Assembly (NCBI RefSeq): GCF_047495875.1
Contig: NC_092474.1
Location: forward strand, 3,985,001-4,049,000
From: Pithys albifrons albifrons
Lineage: Eukaryota > Chordata > Aves > Passeriformes > Thamnophilidae
DNA length: 64,000 bases
Reading direction: 5' to 3'
Below are positions 1 to 12,500 of the stretch, piece after piece (position 1 is the first letter of the stretch; each line of letters begins with the position of its first letter). The position numbers and the translations under genes are program-made. The notes beneath the pieces were generated by a model. The model was not told the origin of the DNA. It saw nothing but the letters and a program-made list of their open reading frames with translations, and did not search any database.

Positions 1-3000
1 GCACACAGAGCAGATGTGTGTTGCATGCAGGTGACACTGTCCAGTTGTCTTTTCTTTTCAAGTTTGCCACTCTGCACCAGCACTATAAATGAGGTTGTGT
101 GACAGATGTGTGGAAAATCCGTGTGTGTAACAATGATTTATTATTTTATCCCTTCCCGGTGATTTCACCTCTTTTTGAACTGGAGGTAAATGTCATACTC
201 TGGCTTCTGAGAATAAGGCAGATTTGTCTTGGGTGTTTGTCCTAGAAATGACCATTGGTGCCAAAGCTCACAAAATACACCTCCAAAAGAGCAGGTGCAT
301 TGTAGGAGGGAGCAGTGAACTCCCCACTTTTACAAATAGCACAGATGCACCACAGTCAACAGCTGTGCTGTGCACTGGAGATGCTTGGAGCTGTTACCTA
401 AGAAATCATACCCTACCATGACTCTCATTTTTCTGGTGGTTTTACATCTCAAACTCCAGAAATTTCTGGCAGTCACCTGGATATGTTTCAGGGCTCAGTT
501 ACTAGAACGGCACAAAGCTGTAAATGCAACATTGTTGAATTGGGTTGTCTCCCTTGGACTGGAGTAAGAAGTAGCTCAGATTTGACTTCACTGACCTAAA
601 CATTAAGGGCTTGAGCTAGTAATTTGGTTTTTTACACCCTCCTCCCCCTTCCCCAGGGAGATTTGTGGGGGATTTCTGGGGGAAGTGATTTGCCATCAAA
701 TCAGGTCCTTTTTCTCTTGCAAGTGTGTGAAATATAAACTGAATAACCACAGCACGTAGTTTGCTGACTCAAGGCCAATTATTCCCTTTTCATCTGGTAG
801 AGGACAAACACCAGTAGGAAATCTTCCCTCCTTACCATATCAATTTCTCATTCTCTGAGTCAATCTGCCTCAGATTTGTTTCCTGAGTGACTAATTTCAC
901 GACAGACAATCTGAGTTCCCATTGCAAGCATTCAGGGATGGCTTTATCTTCCTCTATGCTAATGATTTTAAAGGGATATCACATCAAGCATGCATGGAAA
1001 CTTCTACTACACTTTCAAATTGGTTTAAATATAAACATTAAAAACCTTTTTTTAACTAAAAGATAATTAAGGTAAAAACTGTTCATTGTTTTACTTTGTA
1101 AATGTAGAGTCTTAGAAATCTCACTTCAAAGCATCTCTATTTCCATGAGCTGTAATCCATTAAAAGTGGAGCTAGTTATAACCATGATAATTATATTACA
1201 TGTAGGCTTATAAAATTTTCAAAAACCTTGCTTTGCTTAAATTAGGATGAAAACTGAACACCTGAACTTTTAAAGGAATGCTTATAAAATGAATTTTCTG
1301 GAACCAAAAGGAAAGTATGCGTTTGCATTTTAGCTCTTTGTTTTGAGGTCTAAGGTATCATGAAACCAAAAAAAGGAGCTAAAAATAGATAGCAAATATC
1401 GGTTCAAAATGAAAAGTGTGGCCTTCTTGTCTTCAAAAACATCAGTTTGCTGTTACCTTTTAAAAACATAAACTTCTGTAACAGTTTGTGTTACTCATGT
1501 TGCTTTCATGAGTTTGGATTTCTCTTGACCTGCTTTTCTAACAGTACCTGGTTTTCAGGCTATAATTTGCTGCAGTATCAGTGTAGTTATAATATCTGTT
1601 TAACTGTTCTTCTAAAGCACCATTGCCTGTCTTTGATCTCCTTACAGCATGTCTAAGCCCTTTTTGTGTTTCTTTTTGGTCAGAATTGTAGTATCTGTGT
1701 TCATCCCTCCATGGCATGTTCTACATCTGTCTGGTCTCTTCTCATTCTGATTTTCTCTATGAGAAAGGAAAGGGTCCCTTCCCCCCTCCCTCATTATAAT
1801 GCTTTTATGAGGAAAAAAAATGGTATTAATTTTTATTTTGAAACAGCTTCTTATTTTTAGAAGTTCTACCTTGAGTGACAGCAAGACTTGGAACTGTATT
1901 CATAAAGTGAGGCCAAGGGCTGCTGGCAAAATGCTTTTACCATTGCTTTTGCTCCAGTGGACTGGAAATTACGGCTTGAACAGATGGAAAATATAGGATA
2001 TACAGGTCAAAAAAGAAGAAACAGACATGCAAAACAGCCCAAAGTAGAAAATTACTCATCACTATTGAATATTTTTTGTTTCAGTATTATTATGCTTAGT
2101 GTAAACACTATCCTCTTCTAACAAGGAAATTGTCTCCAAGGGCAGCTTTCCAGACACTGCTAAATACTAAAATATACATGGAAAGGTACCTCTGGTTTTA
2201 CCTCATAGTGCTGTTCTGTGCAATGGAAGACTTGGAGCAGTGAATGGAAAACTGATGGACTGCTTTTAATTTTGTGGAAGAGTTGGACCATAAGGACCAA
2301 GGTCGAGGATTCTTCTTTTTAATGAACTGGAGAAATTAAAAATATTTTTCATGATTCTGTAGGGGTGTGAGAGTTAGAGGAAAGGAAGGAGGTAAAATGT
2401 AAGTGATGGATAAATATGGAATCCTGCTGTAAGCACCAGGCTGTAAGCTTAGACAGGAGCACTGAGCCTCAGGAAACTGGCTGATTTCTCAGCTTCATTC
2501 ACCTTGGCCAAGTCACTTAACCTTTCTGAAGGCATTTTATCACTGCTAATATCAACAATTATTCGAAGATGACATGCTGTATACAAGCAACAGGCAATTA
2601 AGTCTTCCCAGAGAAGCAGTATTAAATGCCTTTATAAAATAAAGTGCCTTTATCCTGTTATCTTCTCTCTCTTTGAATGCAACTTAATTATTCTTTGTAT
2701 TGTTTGTAACTGGCCCCATGGGAGGGTTGTGTGCAGAGGCACAATATTGTTGTGCATCCCAGCCCAAAGAAAGCTGCAGTGGAGCCCACAGCCAGACCTC
2801 AGGGGTTCAAGGCAAACCTCAGAGTCCCTCAGCACTGGCCAGCCCTGGATGTACAGCCTGGAAACTCTGGTATCTCCTTTTCATGTGCTGGTGGCTGGAG
2901 AAGGCTGGAGACTCTCCATCCTTCCCATCACGGACACTGAAAGACTCCTGAAGTTCATGGAAAATATTCCAGTCTGGTTTGGTTTGCTATGTTCCTCCAA

Positions 3001-4951
3001 ATGTCATGATATGTATATTGGAAACTGAAAGATTTTTTTATCTGAGGTGTTTGGCTGAGACTGGCAAACCCAAAGTATTGTTTCAAGCCAGTCCTTCAAT
3101 TTGCTTTCAGAAGTCAAAGCCTCAGAGCTCTGGTGTTCTGCAGTTACAATTCCTGTTTGCAGCAAGCCCAAATTACTGCTGGTCATTAACACTGAGCTGT
3201 GTTACAGACACAATATGTGTAGGGATAGTTACCTAAACTCAGGAACATGAGTTTTCTGAATCTACAGTCTAGATACAGTTCTTTTATATGAGCATGATTT
3301 TGTTGGGCCTAATAAATACAGCCTTTTTTGTTTAAAGGTCAACAGGATTGATACTTTCCACTGGCAACCTTTTAAATTTGTTTCCCTGTTTTTGGAGATG
3401 AATTAGCAAAGACATTATAGAGATAGAATTGCCTTAAGCTACTGTCAGGCCTAGAAATATTAATGAGTGAAAAAAGCAGTAGCTTTTTATTTTCTTTTTC
3501 AACAGTTAATTTATAATAATACTTGGTGAATCCTGTGTGCTAAATCATAGACAGTTATTACCCTTAATACTTTAAAGAAGTAAATGAAGTTCTGAGAACA
3601 GCTGATGATTAGATCCTGTAGTTTCCCAAATCTGATTTTGGAATTGGTGTATCAGGGTTTACCAGGATGTTGGGAAATGTGCTTTTCTGTTGCATCCATC
3701 TCTTTTCCCATGATGAAGTGGACTTTGCTGGGAGCAGGGCATGGTGTGCCCCCGAGGGCAGCACAAGTGTCCCAGTGTGTGGGGAGCACAGGACTCAGTG
3801 CTGGTCCCACGTCCCACAAGTGCCTTCTGATTTTATTTGGGGCTTCAATGCAGTTTGTGTTGCTGTTCTGCCATGGCCTTTTCTCTAAGGCTTAGCAGAT
3901 GAAGGGAGTGCTGTACCCTGGATTATCTGGTGGAGCCCAACTCCACTTCAGTGTTTTCTTTAGCTATGGCTGCTGAGTGAGTAGCTACTGGAAAATCTTT
4001 TCATTTGGAGGAAATCCAGTTTAGCCTCCCTCCCTAGCTATAAGAAGTGTCCTGATTTCAGACTGTTAAGTTGGCATTACACTGTCCTATCCTAAATATA
4101 GTTTTGGGTTTCACTGTCAAATTCAATCAACAGATTTCTGGAGAAAAGAAGTAAAAAATGTGAAATACCATTTTCCTTAGGAAATGACAGAAGGTTGTAA
4201 TAGAAACCTGTAAACCTCTGATATTGTGAGAAAGCTGAGTTGATACAAACCCAAGCTGGGGGTTGTACAGATGCAGATTCCATTTCTGTGAGCTGTTGAG
4301 AGGGTTTGTGGTCTCTCTGTGGTATTTTTAATGCCTTTCTGATGATACTTGTGGGAATACAGGGACTGGTGTGAAACTGTGCTACTGACTAAGCAGTGCT
4401 TATTGATAATTGGGAAACCTGCTCCTAAAAGGCCCCTAGAGTTTGTTACGTGAACTTCTCTTATTTGCTCTTTTATCTAACAATTGATCAATAACAATCC
4501 AGCAAACATGAAAAGGGCTGCATAAATACATGAGGGGAGCAGAGTTGAGATCATTAGCACTCAATTTATACAGCAAGAAAATTTGAACAAGACTGGCATT
4601 TTATCAAATTGCTTATGTGCTCTCCTAGTCTGAGCTAAATCAGATCTTATTCTTAGGGCTGAGCTAAATCATATTTTAGAAGTAGAAACAATCAGGCAGT
4701 AAGTGGTGATCAGGAAGGTTACCATCCACATTAAACTCTGTAATGAGATGGGTTTGTCTTTAAGACCTTAGATGATATGAGTATTTCATGGTAGCCCAAC
4801 TCTGAATTTGTGCCTCTTCTGACAGATTGAAATGAATCCATCTGTACATTTTTCACTTCCTCCTTCCATGGCTTTGGTTCTGTCAGTTAAACCTCCCCTT
4901 CTACACTCTGGTTTAAACAACTTCTAAGATCCTCTCATAAATTATTTTTCC
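1..4951. other. Noncoding stretch, no gene seen
   Basis: AT-rich, CpG-poor vertebrate DNA. The open frames here are at most about 100 codons, start at arbitrary points and encode no domain I recognise, so I treat them as chance. A short MIR-like remnant lies near 2495-2560. A 13-bp direct repeat (CTGAGCTAAATCA at 4630-4642 and 4659-4671) is the only other local structure seen. No RNA gene or promoter is evident. Confidence 0.7.
2495..2560 (+). repeat. MIR/CORE-SINE remnant (short)
   Basis: The core CTTGGCCAAGTCACTTAACC followed by TTTCTGAAG closely matches the conserved part of the MIR consensus as I remember it (ccttgggcaagtcacttaacctctctg). The match fades within about 60 bases on both sides, so this is an old, truncated copy. 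Similarity beyond the core cannot be judged by eye. Confidence 0.5.
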
Positions 4952-4974
4952 TTTTTTTTTTTTTTTTTTTTTTT
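4952..4974. repeat. Poly-T tract (T23)
   Basis: Uninterrupted run of 23 T. On the minus strand this would be an A-tail, but no retroposed gene or SINE body is recognisable next to it, so I call it a simple repeat. Length is probably polymorphic. Confidence 0.9.
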
Positions 4975-6224
4975 CCCCATTTCTCTTCTGACTGATCTTG
5001 TGGCCTACGTTGGTCAACTTAAAACTAAGGAGAGAAGAGGACTTTAAAAAAAATAAAACCTCTCTGAATGTCGAATTAAAGCCTCTGATTCTAGAATTAA
5101 AGCCTCCAAATTGCAGCTTTCACTGCTCAATCTTGATGTAAAAATGAATTTAATGTTTTTCTGTGGCTTCTTTTTGCTTGCAAAGAGCAGAGTATGGAAT
5201 TTACAGTTTTACATTAATGGTTATTTCTTCAGTTTTAAAAAACATCCCAGGTGACTGAGTTGGCTGTCTGAGTGATGGTGCCAACTCATGATCTTAGTCA
5301 GCTGTAATACAAAAGGCTGACCTGAAGATCCACAGCCCCTCCACAAGAATTTGCTCCCCAGCTTATGTTGTTTCCTCTGCCTTGTCATCATTTTTGGAGC
5401 CTTTACTATAATCTCTTCACCAAGAGGTAGTACCATAGGCAAAAGGAAGTTTCTTCTGGCAATATGACCTTTAGCAGATCAGGAAGTCTGTATCCAGTTA
5501 TAGCAATTTTAGAATTCATGTCTCTAATGTTAGAGGCTGGATATGATTCAGATTTTTAGAAGGCATAAAAATGTGCATATAAGGTACCCTCAGGAGATTT
5601 GATCTTTCCTGCCTCCCTCCCCAGCCAAAGTTTGGCCAAATGTAAGGAAGGACCAAAAGACAGTTTCTGGTGCTAAGGAAGTCCTGAAATCTTAGAACTT
5701 TCCCAGTCGTTTGGAGGGAAAAGATAACAGGTTCACCAGTCTGAGGGTTTTTTTTCTAATAGACTAGAGGCAAAGTGACTGTTTAGGAAAGGTAACTATG
5801 CCTGGCAGTATTTAATGGCACCTTGAGATTGTAAAGAGCAAGCTTACAGAATCCTCAAGGGTCCCAGACCTTGTGGCTTGGTTTGCCCTTTTTGTAAAGG
5901 TGGCCTTTAACAAGTGGAATCACTCTTGATGGTCACCTGGGCTGACCCTGCAATCAGGATGTGTTCAGTGGCATCAACCAACTAGAGTGCCATGTTAAAG
6001 TAAGTAGGAGTTACCTACTGGCACCTGAGAAGGTGACACTCTTGTCTTTATTGCTTCATCATAATAAATGTTATTTCCTAATATAAGCTTGGAGAGTGGT
6101 GGCCTTTCTGCAGCAGAGCTAAGGTGAAATCACCCCTCTGGTGAAAGGCTTCACTAGCACACTGTTGGTTTTTTTTCTGCTTTATTCAGCGTACTGTACA
6201 AGTATGAATTACCTTTCATAGCCT

Positions 6225-6395
6225 GTTTATGAGGTAGTCAAGCAGATATAATTTTCTCCATCTTATGGATGGGAAAATAGCTTTCTTGCATTTCTAAGTG
6301 ACTTGCTAATGGCCCCAAAGTTGTCAGTACCAGTGTGCAGGCAAGTACTTAAGAACTATTGACTTTTAGGGCACTCTATTACCTCGCCTTGCACT
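6225..6395 (-). repeat. MIR/CORE-SINE remnant, antisense
   Basis: The segment reads like the reverse complement of MIR. A degraded 'ccccattttacagatgaggaaactgag' block is visible as TTTTCTCCATCTTATGGATG and onward. It is followed by CTAAGTGACTTGC, corresponding to 'ttaagtgacttgccc', and then a block matching the 'gctctttccactatgcc' portion (GCACTCTATTACCTCGCC). Three collinear blocks in the right order make this one of the better SINE calls. Boundaries are approximate. Confidence 0.7.
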
Positions 6396-6480
6396 GGCAG
6401 ATTATATGGAGAATAGTTCCTTCTGTTAGAATTATTCCAGTTAAGATCCTCTGCCTTGTGAATCAAAGTCACATTGACTG

Positions 6481-6508
6481 AGCAGGTGTCAGAAAACTGA
6501 CACCTGCT
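6481..6508. other. Perfect 12-bp inverted repeat with 4-nt loop
   Basis: AGCAGGTGTCAG (6481-6492), loop AAAA (6493-6496), then CTGACACCTGCT (6497-6508), an exact reverse complement. A second pair of complementary 7-mers, TCCTCTG (6447-6453) and CAGAGGA (6516-6522), brackets it asymmetrically. Each arm contains CAGGTG, an E-box of the class bound by ZEB/SNAI-type factors, next to a T-box-like GGTGTC. The hairpin is too short to be a normal pre-miRNA. Function is unknown and chance is possible. Confidence 0.85.
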
Positions 6509-9500
6509 TTTATCTCAGAGGACAGAGGCAGAACCTGCCTTACATGGCTTCAGTCAACCATCTTGACTTAGGAAAGCTTAAGGAAAGGATATGGTGAATT
6601 TGGCCTCTGTTTTTCCCAGGGATTCTGTATTTTTCAGAGTTATGTCCCAACCACCTGAGAGAATGGGATGTCCACATCACACAACCATAAAACCTCCATC
6701 ATAACAGAAAAACATTCAAAGCAGACTGACGTGTATCAAGAGCATGTTTTGTGTTTCATAGCTGTTTTCTTTGGGATTGCACAGTTGGGTTGCTGATCCA
6801 ATACTTCAGAATTATCATTCCTGCTACACTGTGGAGACATTGGGAGATTTACCTGGGGAAAACTGTTTATCAATATAACTCATTAATTTAGGGAGCTGAA
6901 AAATATTAGCAGAAGTCAACTTAACTTGATTATAGCGGGGAAATGCAGGTTTGGGTTTTTTCTTTGTTTTGTTGGTGGCTTGTTTGGAAATGGGAAAATT
7001 TGGGGGTACTAAAAATCCCCCAATTTATGGAATCGATGTCTGGAAAGTTTATTTTCTTCCCGCAGAACTACTTAGTTCTCAATGGAGAAAACACAGAGGC
7101 TCCTTTGTAGTAAGAAATGAAACAATATGAAAGAAAGGCTGTCAGGGCTGTGCTGGATAAATGGAAGACAGATGGTAAGTGTGATTGGCACTGACAAGGT
7201 GTGAGCTGCCTTGTTTGCAGGTGCTGCTCCTGTCATCCATCACACTTCACCCAATAGTGGGAGATGTCACTGGGATGTACTTAAATCCCCCTCTGACTGA
7301 TAACGTGGAGCCAAGAGGAAGAAGGGTTTGGTCAAGGGCATTGTACTGGGAACAGTGTGACTTGAAGGTGTGTTAACACAGATAAAGAAGCACCAAACGT
7401 TGTGGTTTGAGATAACACAGAGTGTTTTGCTGTGCACACACTCCCCCTGATGCTGTTTGATCTGTGCAAGGATTTCTCATTGTTTTATCAGGACCAGGGG
7501 GTTATACATCCAATGCATGATGAACATTTGACTTTCTTGTACTTTTCCTGGTTACTACTATAAAGTTTGGGAGCTCTTTTTATACTTTGGCCTCTGAATA
7601 TGCAGAAAATTATTGTAAAACTTTGGGTCAATGATCTTCCTTTCTCTTCCTCTGATGTTCTAGTAAAACATGAAATTCTATCCAGATAAGGATTTTTCCA
7701 ATTGTCAAGATACTTTTAAAAATAAAGGCAAAGTACACTGAGAAATAAAACATTTCATAGGAGGAAAGTAACTTCTTTGATTTGAAATTAGTTAAATATT
7801 TTGATTTTCAGTGTTGCTTTCACTTTTTTTAAGGGTAACAGCTAACCAGGATGAACACACTTATATGAAGTGCACCAGGCAATATCAAAGTCCATTTTTG
7901 ATCACAACTCCCACAGAACATTAGTTTATCATTTCTAATGGCAAATCTGAGCCCTTTTAGATGTTCAAAGTTATTACCTAAAGAAGCAGATTGGCCACAT
8001 CCTTGTAACACTTATACAAACCATGGCATATTCTAATAAATTGTCTTGCTACTTTATCAAATGCCAAATTCCACAGCATCGGTCATTTTTCAGACCCGTT
8101 TTCTCTCCTTTTGTTGGTGCTGAGTTGCCAGACATGAGGCAGGCAGTGTCACTGCAATGTCTTCATATTCTGTTATTCCTGCCACCACCACTGCTGGGAA
8201 TGATGCCTTCATCTGTTCTTGGTGTTAACTACTTTCAAACCAATCATCTCTGTATTTTATCCCTGAGCTTATTTATGCAGTTTTACTGTTGCTGTTCTCT
8301 GTTGTTGTGCTCTCCAGCTTTGTCAAACGATACAGCTGAGGCAATTGCCTTTCTTGTCCAGTGAGTTGTTTTATTTTCCTGTGTTCCAAGAATGTGATTG
8401 GTTCCTAGGCCTTCCAGATATTCTTTTGCAGATGGAAAAATTCAACAGCAGAACAAAAATTCAATTTTTAGTTAAAAAAGGAAAAAGGCAGAAAATGAAG
8501 ATCATGCTCATTCTGCCTTCCTCTCACCATTCCCATTGGCATTTTGGCAGTCACACATATCTTTGAAAGCTGCTAAACCCCAGACTCATAAACAGCTTTT
8601 AGTTCTATTTTTTCGTGAAAGCCTTAATTAATAAAAAGTCTAATTTTTTGGTAGGAAAAGCCCTCTAACCTTCTTGCCTGTTTGTAGTTGGGTGGTTGCA
8701 CTGTACCCCCTGTGCCCTTGTGCCATTCACATCACCAGCACAGCCTTTCCCAGCCTGTTGCTCTGCAGTGTGTTCCCCATATCTCTTTTTTTCAGGCTGC
8801 TTCATCAACACCCTCTTCCCATGGCATGGAAATTGTGTGAGAATGGAAGGAAAGGGAGCAACTATTACAAAATCAATGTCTGTGCTGTGATCTATTTAAC
8901 CCCATCACAAAGAATATCAATGGTAATACAGCCCAGGGCAGATATTCCACTGCACAAAATAATTCATCAGAAGTGCATTATAGTAGATATAATCTGATCT
9001 AAATCTGTAACAGTTAATTTAAAAGGATGAAACTAAACACTGACTGTCAACACAGGAAGTATGGCCTTTAGGGTATTAAAACTGCACAGCCTGAGATGAA
9101 ATATTTGGCATTGTTGCCCAAATTTGTTAGAATCCTTGAGCACTTAGTGCAGCATATACTCCACTAGAGATCTCTTTAGAAGCTTCATTACTGAAACATG
9201 GGATTGGTGGTACATTTATGTGTATGTATGAAATAGCATAGTTATTGTCAATATAGAGTTTGTGTTCAGTGCTTTGATAGAAAGTGACACATTTGGAGCC
9301 CATGTCCAAATCTGAGTGTTATTTTGTTTGTATTCATTATTTTTTGATTGGTTTTTGAGTAAAACCTTACATTCTCATGTTCTTCAGAAATAAAAGGGCA
9401 ATTCTTCCGTGTTCTGATGAGGCCAATGCAGTGGATTTGGTAGCATGTAAGCTGTGCTGGGCAGAAATCCTCAGCCTGTGCAAGCTCCCATGTTCTCCTG

Positions 9501-12500
9501 TGCTGCAATCAGAGAATTGAGCTCACAAAATATTATGCAGCTACTTCAGTGGCTCTCTGACTTATCCATGTGATTGTGTGTTTGTGTGATGTAACCAGAA
9601 AAGACATCTGCTCTGAGGTAATGCAGGGAAACTTTATTTTCTGACCTTTTTTTTTTTTAATTGTGGTGTACCCATTCCTTTCTTAACTGTGTCTGGTGAT
9701 TTTTTGGGCAACATGCTTTGTAAAGAGATCTCTTTGCAAATCTTTAAACCTAATGGCTGAAAGCTCTGAAGTGTTTGAGTTGCTTCATCTTTTGGAGGAA
9801 TTGCCTATTTTAAATGCTCATTGCTCAGGCTAACAGACAGAAAATGGCTTTGAATATCTCGTGGGTTTTTCTTTGCTTGCTTTATTATTTTTTAAGGGAT
9901 AAGATTGCTTGCATCTAGTTCTTGAAGTTTTAGAGTTTGTGTGAGAAGGGGTTTTTTTCTCTGCAACTAGAAAAGCTAATTGACTTTGTTTTGAGTTATC
10001 AAATAAAAATGAATAAATTCTAAGTTGAAATACACTTTCTAAAGCTCTCCTGTGCTCCAGATTTAGCAGAGACAGTAATTGCTTTGCCAGTCTGTGTGTT
10101 GGAGCAATCTGTAAAAGCTGAAAGAAAAATGTCAGTCGCCACCAGTTTGAAGGAATTGTTTGCAGACAAATTTGAACCCAGAAGGGGAAAGTCAATTTTC
10201 CACATTCCCACTGTAGTTCAGAGAGGTGTTTAAATAAGCCAACCACTGCTTTAGTGCAAGGAGGAGGGAGGGGAGCTGCAGATGAATGCATTGCTGAGAG
10301 AGAAAGGACATGCATTGAGAAAATAAACATCAAAGCTGCTGGAAGGAGCAATACAAACTTGGAACAGAGTTTCAGCAAAAGCAGCTATTGTATTTGCCTC
10401 TCTTATTTTCCTGCCTCCCTTTGAAACACCTTCTTGAGATAGTCTTGTTTCTCCCCCAGTATCATTTCCAGCTCTAGCACAGGTGTTGGAGTTTGCTGAT
10501 GCTCATATAACTTCTTGCAAGCAATTTGAGACATCCTGTGCAAATATCTGAACATGCTCATTAATCAGGTTGTGTGCTCTGGAAATGGCACAAGGGTGAG
10601 CCAGGATGCACAAACCCTCAGGTATATAAATTACTTTGTGGTTTTGAATAACGAAATAGGGTTTTTTTTCAAAGAGATTACGTGGATATAGGACTGAGAC
10701 AGAACTGGGTGCTTGAACAACTTTATGTTCTACTGAAACATTTGACATTTTACTTCCTGCTGCCTCTGGAGTGGTCAGAGAATTTTTACTCTGAGCTCTA
10801 GAGTAGTGATATAGTTGAGGCAGCTTGTGCTGCTAGAAATATGTCCAGGAAATCATTGAATTTCCAGTGATCTGCAGTCTCTTGGGTTTGGGAGACCCTG
10901 AGCAGTTCTCATGCAGGGTGTCAGGTGGAGGGCAGGGCTTCCCACCAACTTGTGACCGTACTGATGTTCAGACTTGGCTTAAATGTGATAAAGAAACCAA
11001 ACTCTAGCACTTCACACGTCTGCAATGACCAGGAGTTCATATTAGAACCTGCAGAATGCTGTGTATGTTGACAAGTTTTATGAATTTACTCTAAGTTTCC
11101 CAATATATGTTTATAGCGAAGGAACAGTGGGGAAATTCTCTTCATTGTATTATTTTAGCTTCTTGACCCTTTTGTTAGAGAGAATATATTATCTTTCAAT
11201 TAAAAATTCCCCAAGCAGGATACTTGTGGAGAAAAGCTTTATGCATGGCTTTGAGATCTTGTACTAATTAGGTGGGTAAAACAATTTGGAATACCTGAAA
11301 AATCTCATTATTTAGCTAAAGATGTTTAGGCTTTCTTAATCATCTAGAGTTGTTGATACTTTTCAGCTGTGAGGGAAGATAGGAAGTGCTTGGCTCTGCA
11401 CTTTTTGGAAAACAAGACTTCAAATATCAGTTTGGGAATGTTTTAAAATAGCAAGCTGTTCACTATGGGCTTGCAAATGGGTGAACTAGGACCTAACTGA
11501 ATAAATAAGTTGGCTGCAGGGAAAGAATTGAAAGAGAGAAAGGAGGAGGGAAGAAAGAAGGGCATTCCCCAAGATAAATTAACATCTGTGAAATAAGACA
11601 CTTCTAAATGTATGCTAATGGCCTAAATGTTTCCATATTCAATTAAGTAATAAGTCCCGAGTTGGCAATATCATCCCAAAACATTCATTTGCTAAGAGAA
11701 GGCTCCACTGGGATGGCAGAGGCACCGTAATGAACTGGTGTGGGCAGTAAGACATGGTAATGCCTCCTTCAGAGGGAATTACCACTTGCAGAATGCAATT
11801 TGCAACAAGAATTTAGTTGTTCCAAGGCTTTTTTCCCCTCTTCATTATGACAGTGTAATTATGACTCTAGTGGCTCAGAACAATTTTGAGAGGACTGAGT
11901 TACCAGGGCTTTTGTACTGAGTATTCTCAGGCACTTTGAATACAGGACTAAGTGCTGTTCTCTGATAAATAGTAATCAAGTGGACTTTCACATAGGACAG
12001 CAGCCTACCTGCAGCTGATCTCATCCTCCTTCACTGTGTTCCATCTACAAGGGACTTAATGTGGTGTTTTTTCCTTTCCTGTGTATTATTATGTATCTAT
12101 TAGATTAAAAACAAAAAAAAAAGCTGCTACAAATCACCCTAGTTCAACAATTACTATAATAGGCTCTGATACAATATTTCATTTACAGATTTTGGGGCAC
12201 CCATATCAAATACTAATGTCACCCCTCCTACAGATGCAGAGCTGGAATTACAGGAAGGCTGAACTTTGTGTATTGGCACCCAGCACCTGTCCATGTTCAA
12301 CACTGTAGAGTGGATGCCCCTGCAGATGTTTCAGCTGCATTACCTGGAAATCAGAACTGTAAATGGACTTGGTGCTTTCTTGTCACTGAATGTTGGAATA
12401 TTATCCCCTTTGAATAGACTGGATTTCTTACAGCCACTTATCCAGAACAAGCATGTACAAATCCCTCTGGAATTTCTTTCAAAGCTCCATCTAGATGCAG

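Noticed and set aside
5940..6000. Possible 42-nt exon ending at a GTAAGT donor near 5998.
   Set aside because: The acceptor is poor, with no polypyrimidine tract, and the segment is too short to judge.
7066..7172. Excellent acceptor-like TTTTCTTCCCGCAG with a GTAAGT donor about 107 bases on.
   Set aside because: All three frames contain stops, so it cannot be an internal coding exon. A noncoding RNA exon is possible but unsupported.
9830..10378. Longest open frame in the window (minus strand, 182 codons) with a hydrophobic N-terminal part resembling a signal peptide.
   Set aside because: Its first codon is TTG, with the first ATG 16 codons in. It has no recognisable domain and no splice or promoter context. 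A frame of this length is about what 64 kb of AT-rich DNA in six frames gives by chance.
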